From Oxalobacteraceae bacterium (GTDB lineage Bacteria > Pseudomonadota > Gammaproteobacteria > Burkholderiales > Burkholderiaceae_D), in contig JAIXYM010000010.1 of NCBI GenBank assembly GCA_027490255.1, forward strand, positions 36,662 through 100,661: DNA of 64,000 nucleotides, read 5' to 3'. A program made the position numbers and the translations under genes. Of this stretch, positions 28,138-37,376 are shown one piece after another. The notes under the pieces were generated by a model, which worked only from the letters and a program-made list of their open reading frames with translations, searched no databases and was not told where the DNA came from. Each line of letters begins with the position of its first letter. The stretch's first letter is position 1.

Positions 28138-30339
28138 TTATTCTATTACCGCTCGCCCCGCTCGCGCCTTATGCAATTTTTTGTAGCTATCTAGCAGACG
28201 TTGGTGCCTTTCAAGCCCCTCCAATTTCATGCTCGTTGGCGTTAAGCCGAAAAAGCGCACGCTGCCATCGACAGAACCCATGACGGCATCCATCCGCGCA
28301 TTACCGAACATACGGCGGAAGTTGAGCTCGTAGTCGTCCAGATCTAATTCGTCATCAAGCACCACCTGCAGCACCACATTCAAGGCCTGATAAAACAATT
28401 TACGCTCGACCGTGTTGTCGTTGTATTGGAGGAAGGCTCCCGCCAAATCGTGCGCCTCGTCAAGCTGCTGCAACGCGAGATGAATCAGCAGCTTCAACTC
28501 CAGCACGGTCAGCTGGCCCCATTCGCTATTCTCGTCAAATTCGATGCCGATCAGCGTAGCAATATCAGAGTACTCATCCAGCTCATTGTTTTCCAAACGC
28601 TCAAGCAGTGCCGCTAGGCTTGCATCATCAAGGCAATGCAAGTTCAGAATGTCGGCTCGAAACAGCAGAGCCTTATTAGTGTTATCCCAGATCAAATCCT
28701 CAACTGGGTAAATTTCCGAATAGCCAGGTACTAAAATCCGGCAGGCTGTGGCACCTAACTGGTCATACGTCGCCATGTAAACTTCTTTACCCATGCCCTC
28801 GAGGATACCCAATAGCGTAGCGACCTCCTCCGCATTCGCGTTTTTTCCTTTGCTGGAAAAATCCCATTCAACGAATTCAAAATTTTCTTTCGCGCTAAAA
28901 AATCGCCACGAAACAATACCGCTGGAATCAATAAAGTGTTCAACAAAATTATTGGGCTCAGTGACCGCGTTGCTTTCAAAGGTAGGCTGAGGTAAATCAT
29001 TCAGACCTTCAAAACTACGCCCTTGCAGTAATTCCGTGAGACTGCGTTCCAGCGCTACCTCGAAGCTTGGATGCGCACCAAACGAGGCAAAGACACCGCC
29101 TGTACGCGGGTTCATCAAGGTGACGCACATGACCGGGTAAGTACCGCCCAGCGATGCATCCTTTACCAGCACCGGAAAACCTTGCGCTTCCAATCCTTGA
29201 ATGCCAGCCAGAATACAGGGGTATTTCGCCAGCACTTCCGGCGGCACATCAGGCAAACAGATTTCGCCTTCCAAAATTTCGCGCTTGACTGCGCGCTCAA
29301 AAATTTCAGATAGACATTGCACCTGTGCTTCAGCCAAGGTATTGCCGGCACTCATGCCGTTGCTGACGAATAGATTTTCAATAAGGTTAGACGGGAAATA
29401 CACCATGGCGCCATCAGATTGACGTACAAAGGGCAACGAACAGATACCGCGCTGCGCATTACCTGAGTTGGTATCAATGAGGTGCGAGCCACGTAATTCG
29501 CCATCGGGGTTGTAGATTTGCAGGCAGTAGGGATCTAAGATTTCAGCCGGCAGCGCATCCTTGGGCCCCGGCTTGAACCAGCGCTCATTCGGGTAATGTA
29601 CAAACGCCGCATTAGCGATGTCTTCGCCCCAAAAAGCACCAGCGTAGAAATGGTTGTTACTGAGGCGCTCGATGTATTCACCTAACGCCGATGCTAAGGC
29701 GCTTTCTTTGGTCGCGCCCTTGCCGTTGGTAAAACACATCGGCGAGTGCGCATCACGAATATGCAAGGACCATACGTTAGGAATGATATTGCGCCACGAA
29801 GCAATTTCAATCTTGATGCCCAAGCCGGCCAACAGGCCCGACATATTGGCAATGGTTTGCTCCAGCGGCAGGTCTTTACCAGCAATAAAGGTACTCGCGT
29901 CAGGCGCCGGCGTCAGGGCCAGCAAAGACTGCGCATCAGCATCCAAGCTTTCGACTTCTTCAATGACAAATTCAGGTCCAGCTTGCACCACTTTTTTGAC
30001 GCTGCAGCGCTCAATAGCGCGCAAAATACCTCGACGATCTACTTCTGGAATATCTGGCGGCAACTCCACCTGAATCTTGAAAATCTGCTGATAACGGTTT
30101 TCTGGATCAACGATATTGTTTTGTGACAGGCGGATATTTTCGGTGGAGATGTTGCGGGTGTCACAGTACAACTTTGCAAAGTAAGCGGCACACAAAGCCG
30201 ACGAAGCCAAAAAATAATCGAAAGGACCGGGTGCTGATCCATCGCCCTTGTAACGGATAGGCTGATCGGCTATGACCGTGAAGTCATCGAATCTGGCCTC
30301 GAGGCGGAGCTTATCGAGAAAGTTGACTTTAATTTCCAT
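28138..30339 (-). CDS. OsmC-YcaO fusion protein with a TPR-like C-terminus
   Basis: This 733-residue protein has three parts. Residues 1-135 are an OsmC/Ohr-type domain with both redox Cys (Cys50 in SSALCAAYFA, Cys112 in ERCSVKK). Residues about 160-570 are a YcaO domain with the ATP-binding acidic motifs: Glu221 and Glu224 in ALGEYIER, and Gln341/Glu345/Glu348 in QCLSEIFER. Residues about 590-710 are helical and TPR-like. YcaO enzymes use ATP to activate amide backbones; E. coli YcaO is linked to RimO methylthiolation of ribosomal protein S12, and the OsmC-YcaO fusion is known from other proteobacteria. No peptide precursor or dehydrogenase gene lies nearby, so it is probably not a natural-product cyclodehydratase. 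Confidence 0.9.
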   Translation of the reverse strand: MEIKVNFLDKLRLEARFDDFTVIADQPIRYKGDGSAPGPFDYFLASSALCAAYFAKLYCDTRNISTENIRLSQNNIVDPENRYQQIFKIQVELPPDIPEVDRRGILRAIERCSVKKVVQAGPEFVIEEVESLDADAQSLLALTPAPDASTFIAGKDLPLEQTIANMSGLLAGLGIKIEIASWRNIIPNVWSLHIRDAHSPMCFTNGKGATKESALASALGEYIERLSNNHFYAGAFWGEDIANAAFVHYPNERWFKPGPKDALPAEILDPYCLQIYNPDGELRGSHLIDTNSGNAQRGICSLPFVRQSDGAMVYFPSNLIENLFVSNGMSAGNTLAEAQVQCLSEIFERAVKREILEGEICLPDVPPEVLAKYPCILAGIQGLEAQGFPVLVKDASLGGTYPVMCVTLMNPRTGGVFASFGAHPSFEVALERSLTELLQGRSFEGLNDLPQPTFESNAVTEPNNFVEHFIDSSGIVSWRFFSAKENFEFVEWDFSSKGKNANAEEVATLLGILEGMGKEVYMATYDQLGATACRILVPGYSEIYPVEDLIWDNTNKALLFRADILNLHCLDDASLAALLERLENNELDEYSDIATLIGIEFDENSEWGQLTVLELKLLIHLALQQLDEAHDLAGAFLQYNDNTVERKLFYQALNVVLQVVLDDELDLDDYELNFRRMFGNARMDAVMGSVDGSVRFFGLTPTSMKLEGLERHQRLLDSYKKLHKARAGRAVIE

Positions 30340-30419
30340 GGAATTCTTTTAAAATTAACTTCACACCTCAGGGCAGCACGCGCAAATCTAACTACCGCCG
30401 CAAACAAGGATTAGTCTTT

Positions 30420-30689
30420 TTAGTTGTTCTTATACTGAGTCGGACAATATGCGCGCGCTACCAACTTACTTCGAAGTGCAGCGTGCTTAGTGTTCCTGCC
30501 AGTCACACGCTTGCGCCACATTTCAAAGGAACTCCGTTTTAGCTCATAACGCATCAACTCAATGACTTGCGACTCCGACAAGCCAAATGACTTCTCTATC
30601 GCATCAAATGGCGTGCGATCCTCCCAAGCCATTTCGATAAGGCGGGATACATCTGGCTCGGAAAGTGTTTTGGGCGAGGATTTTGGCAC
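30420..30689 (-). CDS. TIGR03643 family protein
   Basis: This 89-residue basic protein matches the TIGR03643 (DUF2805) family: LIEMAWEDRTPFDAIEKSFGLSESQVIELMR, a helix-turn-helix-like segment, then LKRSSFEMWRKRVTGRNTKH and the tail RAYCPTQYK. Its function is unknown. From memory, members often sit near photolyase/cryptochrome or pterin genes. The start is a GTG at 30689. It diverges from the renalase-like FAD gene over about 290 A+T-rich bases with no other frame. Confidence 0.85.
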   Translation of the reverse strand: MPKSSPKTLSEPDVSRLIEMAWEDRTPFDAIEKSFGLSESQVIELMRYELKRSSFEMWRKRVTGRNTKHAALRSKLVARAYCPTQYKNN

Positions 30690-30981
30690 GGTGTAAGTTT
30701 AAGCTCTATCTTCGGTAGTGTCCTGACGTTTTTCAGAAGCGATTGAACCAATTATGCTCGAAATCGATACCTAAGTTTTTTCGGGACAGGTTAACTAGTT
30801 GATTTATCTATGTCGTTTCAAAGATAGTCAAACTTAGACGGCCTAAACCGCATTTCACTGGGGTGATACTATTTTAACTATGCCTGCGCCGACACGATGT
30901 TTTTACGATATCACTCATTAAAAATATCCTTGCCTGTAGCAGCCAGAATTAGTTTAAATTTTAGAGACATCCGATAGATCA

Positions 30982-31971
30982 ATGCAGACCGCAGTCAAAA
31001 AAAGAGTCGCCGTAATTGGCGCTGGTATATCAGGTCTCAGTTGCGCGACTCATCTTCAATCATTGGGATTTGAGGTAGAAGTCTTTGAAAAGAGTCGTGG
31101 GCCCAGTGGGCGCATGAGTACAAGACAAGGCGAGGGATGGTCGGCGGACCATGGCGCTCAATATTTTACAGCGCGGGATCCTCTGTTTAAACATGCGCTT
31201 GACGCTTGGATTGCTGACGGCATTGTAGGTCGCTGGAATCCTAGAATTGGTGTATTTGAAGGATGCCGATGGAGGGAATCGAGTTCCAATGAGCCTCGCT
31301 ATGTTGCGAACCCCGGCATGAACATGATTGGGAAGCATTTAGCTAGCACGCTCACACTTCATCTTAATCAAACTATTGATCAGCTAGTACCCATAAATAA
31401 TCAATGGCAGCTTGGCAGTAACGAGTCTGGTCTTTTTGCATCGTTTTTTGATTTTCTAGTTTTGGCGCTACCAGCACCCCAAGCTGCCGTCCTCACAAAG
31501 GGATTGCCAAGTGAAATACAAGAAATCTGCTATTCCGTGAAAATGGATGGATGTTGGACTGTGATGGCCCGTTTCTCTGAAAGACCCAGCCTCCCCTTTG
31601 ATGCTGCTTTTGTGAATGGCAAAAAGATTAGCTGGATATGCCGAAACCAATCCAAACCGTATCGCAGCGGTCACGAGTCTTGGACGATTCATGCAAGCGC
31701 CAAATGGAGCCAAGAAAATATTGAGCTTACGCCACAAGAGGCGTCTGCTCAGCTATTAGCGTGTGCTAAGCAGTTGGGCTTGGATTGCAGCGATGCAGAA
31801 ATCTCAATACACCGCTGGCGCTATGCTAGTGGATTTACTAATCCAAGCCCTGAGTTTATTTTTCTTCCCGAATTCAAATTGGGGCTCTGTGGAGACTGGC
31901 TCAATGGTGGCAGGGTTGAGGGTGCGTGGCTTAGCGGCCGTAAGCTAGCCGGTCAGATTGAAAATATCTAG
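30982..31971 (+). CDS. Renalase-like FAD/NAD(P)-dependent oxidoreductase
   Basis: This 329-residue flavoprotein begins VAVIGAGISGLSCATHL (the FAD dinucleotide fold) with the follow-on EVEVFEKSRGPSGRMSTR. It then has DHGAQYFTARDP, a substrate-domain region, and a C-terminal FAD-contacting run LCGDWLNGGRVEGAWLSG. The family includes bacterial renalases, which oxidise alpha-dihydroNAD(P) isomers, and several unstudied oxidoreductases; the exact reaction is open. The gene is A+T-richer than the core. The FolB-like gene follows on the same strand after 65 bases. Confidence 0.85.
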   Translation: MQTAVKKRVAVIGAGISGLSCATHLQSLGFEVEVFEKSRGPSGRMSTRQGEGWSADHGAQYFTARDPLFKHALDAWIADGIVGRWNPRIGVFEGCRWRESSSNEPRYVANPGMNMIGKHLASTLTLHLNQTIDQLVPINNQWQLGSNESGLFASFFDFLVLALPAPQAAVLTKGLPSEIQEICYSVKMDGCWTVMARFSERPSLPFDAAFVNGKKISWICRNQSKPYRSGHESWTIHASAKWSQENIELTPQEASAQLLACAKQLGLDCSDAEISIHRWRYASGFTNPSPEFIFLPEFKLGLCGDWLNGGRVEGAWLSGRKLAGQIENI

Positions 31972-32036
31972 TTATGCAGAGAGCGTTTTTAAGGAACTTC
32001 ACCTATTTCACTTAAGTAAAAATTTTTACATAAATT

Positions 32037-32438
32037 ATGACAACTAATGCGTGTATCGAACTCAGAGATCTAGAGTTATTCACTGAAATCGGAACCTATG
32101 GTCCGGGGGATGTCAGCCCCAAAAAACATCTTTTAGACTTAACGCTTTGGATTGATTCAAAGCTTGTTTTGATTTCGAAAGATCTAATGGAGAGCGTTTT
32201 TGATTACGATCCCTTAGTAGATGAAATCGATCAATTAGCGCGTGATGGTCATTATGAAACTCAAGAGAGACTCATGACGCGCATAGTTGAGGCATGCGCT
32301 AAATATCTTGAAATTGAGTCGATTGAAATTGCACTTAAAAAATTACCTGTCCGAGCCGAAACCGGATCACTGGGCGTGAGACTGTTTGTCGATTCAGCAG
32401 TGTTAAACAGCTTGAGAATGTCTGCTACTTCAGCGTAA
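32037..32438 (+). CDS. Dihydroneopterin-aldolase-like protein (FolB fold, altered active site)
   Basis: This 133-residue protein aligns with FolB: IELRDLELFTEIGTYG, then SVFDYDPLVDEI (the conserved Tyr) and IALKKLPVRAETGSLGVRLF (the conserved Lys region). In E. coli FolB the catalytic Glu follows the GVY motif (GVYDWE); here the same place reads GTYGPG, so the Glu seems to be missing. It may be a paralogue with another pterin-related activity, or the Asp two residues later may substitute. Hand counts of two 60-base lines in this gene give 24 and 26 G+C. No Shine-Dalgarno sequence is evident. Confidence 0.72.
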   Translation: MTTNACIELRDLELFTEIGTYGPGDVSPKKHLLDLTLWIDSKLVLISKDLMESVFDYDPLVDEIDQLARDGHYETQERLMTRIVEACAKYLEIESIEIALKKLPVRAETGSLGVRLFVDSAVLNSLRMSATSA

Positions 32439-32548
32439 ATACGCCCTGATTAAGCTCAAGAATTCATCATATAACTGCTGAATCTTTTGAATAAATTTCA
32501 TGCTTTATTATTGATCATGCAATCAATGGTTGGCTTAATCTCCAAAGG

Positions 32549-32656
32549 CCGATACCAGTCCAGATCGCGTAAGCCGTCCCACTGGGTATGTTTTGCTAAG
32601 CAAGCCAGATAAAGTATCCGCTCGAGGCCATGAAACTCAAGGCAATTGCAATGCCG
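32549..32656 (-). pseudogene. Decayed fragment of an SMR (sugE/gdx-type) transporter gene
   Basis: About 108 bases align without gaps to the middle of the intact SMR gene near 33.9-34.1 kb. Read on the minus strand, it encodes ALSFMASSGYFIWLA, a TAG stop, then QNIPSGTAYAIWTGI. The intact gene has ALSFMALSGYFLWLA, QQ, then GIPIGTAYAIWTGIG. Both ends of the gene are missing. The internal stop and truncation make it non-functional. It lies just past the vapC stop, so the toxin-antitoxin module separates it from its intact relative. Confidence 0.88.
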
Positions 32657-32724
32657 CATCTTCCATGGTACTCAAGCACGAATGTCGGCCTATCTGCCAT
32701 CGACTATTGCTGGATGCTCTGATC

Positions 32725-33144
32725 CTATACGGTTTTCCAAGGATTAATGACGGTCAGGCCGGCGGCCTCAAAGGGCGATGTGTCGCGTGATGCCACGATA
32801 AAGCCGCGCGATGCCGCCACGGCGGCGATATAGCCGTCTGGCGTTGGGAAACCACGGCCGCCGTTCTTGGCCATCACTGCAAGGTCGGCATAATGGCGCG
32901 CTGCATCCGTATCGAACGGCAGAATCCTGTCCTTGAAAAGCTCAAGTAGTTCAGTCAGGGCGCGGTCTAGCAGGTTTTTTCGCCTGCCCGAAGGCAGCGC
33001 CCGGATGCCAAAGAGTAACTCAGCCAGCGTGACGCTCGATAGATGCAAAGTTTCCGCCGCCTGTTCGTTCAACCACGCTCTCACTACGGCGTCTGGCTCT
33101 GGCTTCATCGCCTCGGAAACGACGTTGGTATCTAGGACGATCAT
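32725..33144 (-). CDS. vapC: Type II toxin, PIN-domain ribonuclease (VapC/FitB-like)
   Basis: This 139-residue PIN-domain protein has the acidic metal-binding set Asp5 (LDTNVVSE), Glu42 (LAELLFGI), Asp103 (TPDGYIAA) and Asp121 (SRDTSPFE). It should be a Mg-dependent RNase, probably cutting specific tRNA or rRNA sites. The wording GIRALPSGRRK and INPW at the end fits the FitB subgroup. Its ATG directly follows the antitoxin stop (TGAATG), as usual for co-translated pairs. Confidence 0.92.
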   Translation of the reverse strand: MIVLDTNVVSEAMKPEPDAVVRAWLNEQAAETLHLSSVTLAELLFGIRALPSGRRKNLLDRALTELLELFKDRILPFDTDAARHYADLAVMAKNGGRGFPTPDGYIAAVAASRGFIVASRDTSPFEAAGLTVINPWKTV

Positions 33145-33399
33145 TCAGTCAAAACTCAACGGTTTAGCCGGCGTCTTATCACGCACGTTCTCGAACTCAG
33201 CAAAATCTTCATTAGTCAGACCGATCTTGCGACCGATGGCGGCCAAAGCTTCGCCCATACGCACGCGCTTCTGCGGCTTGACCACGGCCGCCAAAATCTC
33301 GCGCACCTCCGCTTCCGTGCTACGGCCGTGCTGGGCCGCCCGCACGCGCAAAGCGCGATGCACGTCATCGGGCAAATTCCTCACCGTTAAAATTGCCAT
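33145..33399 (-). CDS. vapB: Type II antitoxin, FitA-like ribbon-helix-helix protein
   Basis: This 84-residue antitoxin starts MAILTVRNLPDDVHRALRVRAAQHG, a ribbon-helix-helix DNA-binding domain of the FitA type, followed by the motif STEAEVREIL and a toxin-binding tail ending TPAKPLSFD. The start at 33399 has AAAGGT seven bases upstream. It is expected to bind the inverted repeat in its own promoter and to neutralise the adjacent toxin. Confidence 0.9.
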   Translation of the reverse strand: MAILTVRNLPDDVHRALRVRAAQHGRSTEAEVREILAAVVKPQKRVRMGEALAAIGRKIGLTNEDFAEFENVRDKTPAKPLSFD

Positions 33400-33425
33400 G
33401 ATTTCAAACCTTTCGTCTGCTTTCT

Positions 33426-33463
33426 GTGACTGCAATCATAGATAAACGCAGTCACCTATGCAA
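33426..33463 (-). promoter_or_regulatory. vapBC promoter with overlapping operator
   Basis: On the minus strand, TTGCAT (33463-33458) and TATGAT (33440-33435) are separated by 17 bases and lie at a proper distance from the antitoxin ATG. The -10 falls inside an inverted repeat, GTGACTGC (33426-33433) and GCAGTCAC (33448-33455) with 14 bases between. That is the expected layout for autorepression by a ribbon-helix-helix antitoxin. Confidence 0.75.
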
Positions 33464-33825
33464 GCGCCCCGTCCTTTCCTCCTTAGGCGCCCAACTCTCT
33501 TGGCTTCGACTTGAGCCACTAGCCGCGCCCGACGCCACTCCAGATCAGACGGAGCCCGCGTCCGCAGCCTAAATAAACAATGACTTAAGAGCGCTTTCTG
33601 AAGTCATGCGCGACCAAAAATTTACATAAAGAAAAGATCCTGGAGCTAAAACTCACTCCCACTCAATCTTCGCTGGCGTAAAAATGGTTGCTACTGACTC
33701 TCCGGATTTAACCCCCAAATGACAACGCCAGTCCACTTTACTTGGGCGCTCCATTCGATTGATGAAGCACATCAGCCTGTGCGCATCGCAGACCAGTAAC
33801 ACCCACCCACGGGCATATGAACAGT
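33464..33825. other. Region upstream of vapBC, mostly without recognised genes
   Basis: The stretch contains only one frame worth noting, the small minus-strand frame at 33653-33829. Between 33490 and 33650 I see no gene, no hairpin with a T-run and no repeat. It lies between the intact SMR gene and the toxin-antitoxin promoter. Confidence 0.5.
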
Positions 33826-33829
33826 TCAA
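33653..33829 (-). CDS. Possible small protein coupled to the SMR gene, or remnant of a guaA 3' end
   Basis: An open frame on the minus strand could start at a TTG that overlaps the SMR stop codon (TTGA) and would give 58 residues; ATGs at 33772 and 33754 would give 39 or 33. Its last eight residues read TPAKIEWE, close to the GuaA ending PPATIEWE, and the last 27 bases match the guaA end at 23 positions. The upstream part does not resemble GuaA. It is either a real small gene, a chimaeric remnant, or chance. I do not recognise a function. Confidence 0.3.
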   Translation of the reverse strand: MNCSYARGWVLLVCDAHRLMCFINRMERPSKVDWRCHLGVKSGESVATIFTPAKIEWE

Positions 33830-34143
33830 CTTGAAAACTTAAGGGTAGCAACACCGATAATGATCAGCGAAACGCCTAGTATGCGCATCAGCGACAGGGC
33901 ATCTCCGAAAAACACGACGCCGACAATGAAGGTGCCGACACCACCGATACCGGTCCAAATCGCATAAGCCGTCCCGATGGGTATGCCTTGCTGAGCAAGC
34001 CAGAGGAAGTACCCGCTCAACGCCATGAAACTTAAGGCGATTGTGATGCCGAGCCAGCGCGTCTCCGCGGCCTGAGAAATTTTTATGCCAACAGGCCAGC
34101 CTATCTCGAAAAGCCCGGCCAGAAACAGATAGACCCAACTCAT
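33826..34143 (-). CDS. sugE: Small multidrug resistance family exporter, SugE/Gdx type
   Basis: This 105-residue, four-helix membrane protein has the essential Glu13 and Trp16 (AGLFEIGWPVG) and the signature GTAYAIWTGIGGVGTF. These resemble the Gdx subgroup that exports guanidinium rather than the EmrE drug exporters. It follows guaA on the same strand with 28 bases between, and no guanidine riboswitch is visible there. The ATG was chosen at MSWVYLFLAG; the upstream open frame only overlaps guaA. Confidence 0.88.
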   Translation of the reverse strand: MSWVYLFLAGLFEIGWPVGIKISQAAETRWLGITIALSFMALSGYFLWLAQQGIPIGTAYAIWTGIGGVGTFIVGVVFFGDALSLMRILGVSLIIIGVATLKFSS

Positions 34144-34171
34144 GCGCACATTTCCATTGTGAATTGAATAA

Positions 34172-35791
34172 TCATTCCCACTCAATCGTCGCCGGCGGCT
34201 TCCCCGAAATGTCGTACACCACGCGATTAATCCCCCGCACTTCATTGATGATGCGATTCGACACGCGCCCCAACAACTCATGCGGCAGGTGCGCCCAATG
34301 CGCCGTCATGAAATCCTGCGTTTGCACCGCGCGCAACGCCACTACATATTCATAAGTGCGCCCGTCGCCCATCACGCCCACTGACTTCACCGGCAAAAAT
34401 ACCGCGAAGGCCTGACTGGTGGCGTCGTACCAGTTTTTGTGGAAATGCCCCACGGATTGGCCCTCGCCGAGCTCTTGTGACAGTGGAATGGCGGTGTTAC
34501 GTAGTTCTTCAATGAAAATCGCATCCGCACGACGCAGCAGGTCGGCGTATTCTTTTTTGACTTCACCGAGGATACGAACGCCTAGACCGGGACCGGGGAA
34601 TGGATGGCGATACACCATGTCATGCGGCAGGCCAATCGCGACACCGAGCTTGCGTACTTCATCCTTGAACAAATCACGCAGGGGTTCGAGCAGTTTGAGG
34701 TTCAGCGTGTCGGGCAAGCCACCCACGTTGTGATGGCTCTTGATCGTGTGCGCGCCCTTTTTGCCTTTGCCGGCGCTCTCGATCACATCCGGATAGATCG
34801 TGCCTTGCGCGAGCCATTTAGCATTCTTGCGTTTGCCTGCCTCGACCTGAAACACTTCGACGAATTCACGCCCGATGATTTTGCGTTTGGCTTCAGGATC
34901 GCTCACACCGGCGAGATGCCCCATGAACTGATCGGTGGCATCGACATGAATCACATGTACGCCCAGATTCTTGGCAAACATGTCCATCACCATCTGGCCT
35001 TCGTTCAGGCGTAGCAGGCCATGGTCAACAAAGACACAGGTCAGCTGATCACCAATAGCACGATGGATCAGGGCTGCAGCCACGCTGCTGTCCACACCAC
35101 CCGATAGACCCAGAATCACTTCATCGCTGCCCACCTGCTGGCGAATCGCCTCAACTGCTTCGGAGACATAGTCAGGCATATTCCAGTCGGCTTTGCAGCC
35201 GCAGATCTCGTGCACAAAGCGTCCGAGCATGGCCGCGCCCTGCAACGTATGCGTGACCTCTGGATGGAACTGCACCGCATACAAACGGCGCGCTTCGTCT
35301 GCCATACCAGCCACCGGACAACTATCGGTCGAGGCCATTAGTTTGAAGCCCGGTGGCATGTCGATGACTTTGTCGCCGTGGCTCATCCAGACTTTGAGCA
35401 TGCCGTGACCTTCGGGCGTCACAAAATCATTGATGTCTTTTAGTAACGCGGTGTGGCCTCGAGCACGTACTTCGGCATAGCCGAATTCACGTAACTTGCC
35501 ATTCTCAACTTTGCCACCCAGTTGCGCTGCCATGGTCTGCATGCCATAGCAGATACCCAGTACCGGTACGCCCAGCTCGAACACGGCTTGCGGCGCGCGT
35601 GGCGTATCGCCCTCGGTCACTGAACTCGGTCCGCCCGACAAAATGATGCCAGCTGCACCCGAGTCGCGGATGAATTCATCACTGACATCATAGGGATGCA
35701 CTTCTGAGAAAACACCAGCCTCGCGCACGCGACGTGCAATCAGCTGCGTCACCTGGGAACCGAAATCAAGAATAAGAATCTTGGAATGCAT
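34172..35791 (-). CDS. guaA: GMP synthase (glutamine-hydrolysing)
   Basis: GuaA aminates XMP to GMP. The 539-residue protein has an N-terminal class-I glutamine amidotransferase domain (nucleophile Cys in GICYGMQTM, His and Glu in QFHPEVTHT), an ATP-pyrophosphatase domain with the P-loop [12 protein letters not shown], and the dimerisation domain ending [12 protein letters not shown]. It follows guaB on the same strand after 77 bases that contain a terminator-like hairpin, so the two steps from IMP to GMP are encoded together but may be expressed unequally. Confidence 0.97.
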   Translation of the reverse strand: MHSKILILDFGSQVTQLIARRVREAGVFSEVHPYDVSDEFIRDSGAAGIILSGGPSSVTEGDTPRAPQAVFELGVPVLGICYGMQTMAAQLGGKVENGKLREFGYAEVRARGHTALLKDINDFVTPEGHGMLKVWMSHGDKVIDMPPGFKLMASTDSCPVAGMADEARRLYAVQFHPEVTHTLQGAAMLGRFVHEICGCKADWNMPDYVSEAVEAIRQQVGSDEVILGLSGGVDSSVAAALIHRAIGDQLTCVFVDHGLLRLNEGQMVMDMFAKNLGVHVIHVDATDQFMGHLAGVSDPEAKRKIIGREFVEVFQVEAGKRKNAKWLAQGTIYPDVIESAGKGKKGAHTIKSHHNVGGLPDTLNLKLLEPLRDLFKDEVRKLGVAIGLPHDMVYRHPFPGPGLGVRILGEVKKEYADLLRRADAIFIEELRNTAIPLSQELGEGQSVGHFHKNWYDATSQAFAVFLPVKSVGVMGDGRTYEYVVALRAVQTQDFMTAHWAHLPHELLGRVSNRIINEVRGINRVVYDISGKPPATIEWE

Positions 35792-35818
35792 GAACGGACT
35801 CTTTAAAAAACGGGCTTT

Positions 35819-35853
35819 TAAAAAAACACAAGCGGCATTGCTGCCGCCTGTGT
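35819..35853 (-). terminator. Hairpin with U-run between guaB and guaA
   Basis: GCGGCA (35832-35837) pairs with TGCCGC (35842-35847), and ACACA pairs with TGTGT outside one A-C mismatch. A run of eight A residues at 35819-35826 becomes a U-run on the minus strand. Placed 16 bases after the guaB stop and before guaA, it would lower guaA transcription or separate the units. Confidence 0.8.
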
Positions 35854-35868
35854 TTGATGCGATGGGGT

Positions 35869-37356
<1,488 letters not shown>

Positions 37357-37376
37357 TTATACAGAAATCACCCCCG

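Noticed and set aside
28138..30339. Azole-type RiPP biosynthetic cluster around YcaO
   Set aside because: No precursor peptide, dehydrogenase or transporter is nearby, and the OsmC fusion and TPR tail match the housekeeping-type YcaO.
34144..34171. Guanidine riboswitch upstream of the SMR/Gdx gene
   Set aside because: Only 28 bases separate guaA from the SMR start; there is no room and no paired ACGR-loop hairpins are seen.
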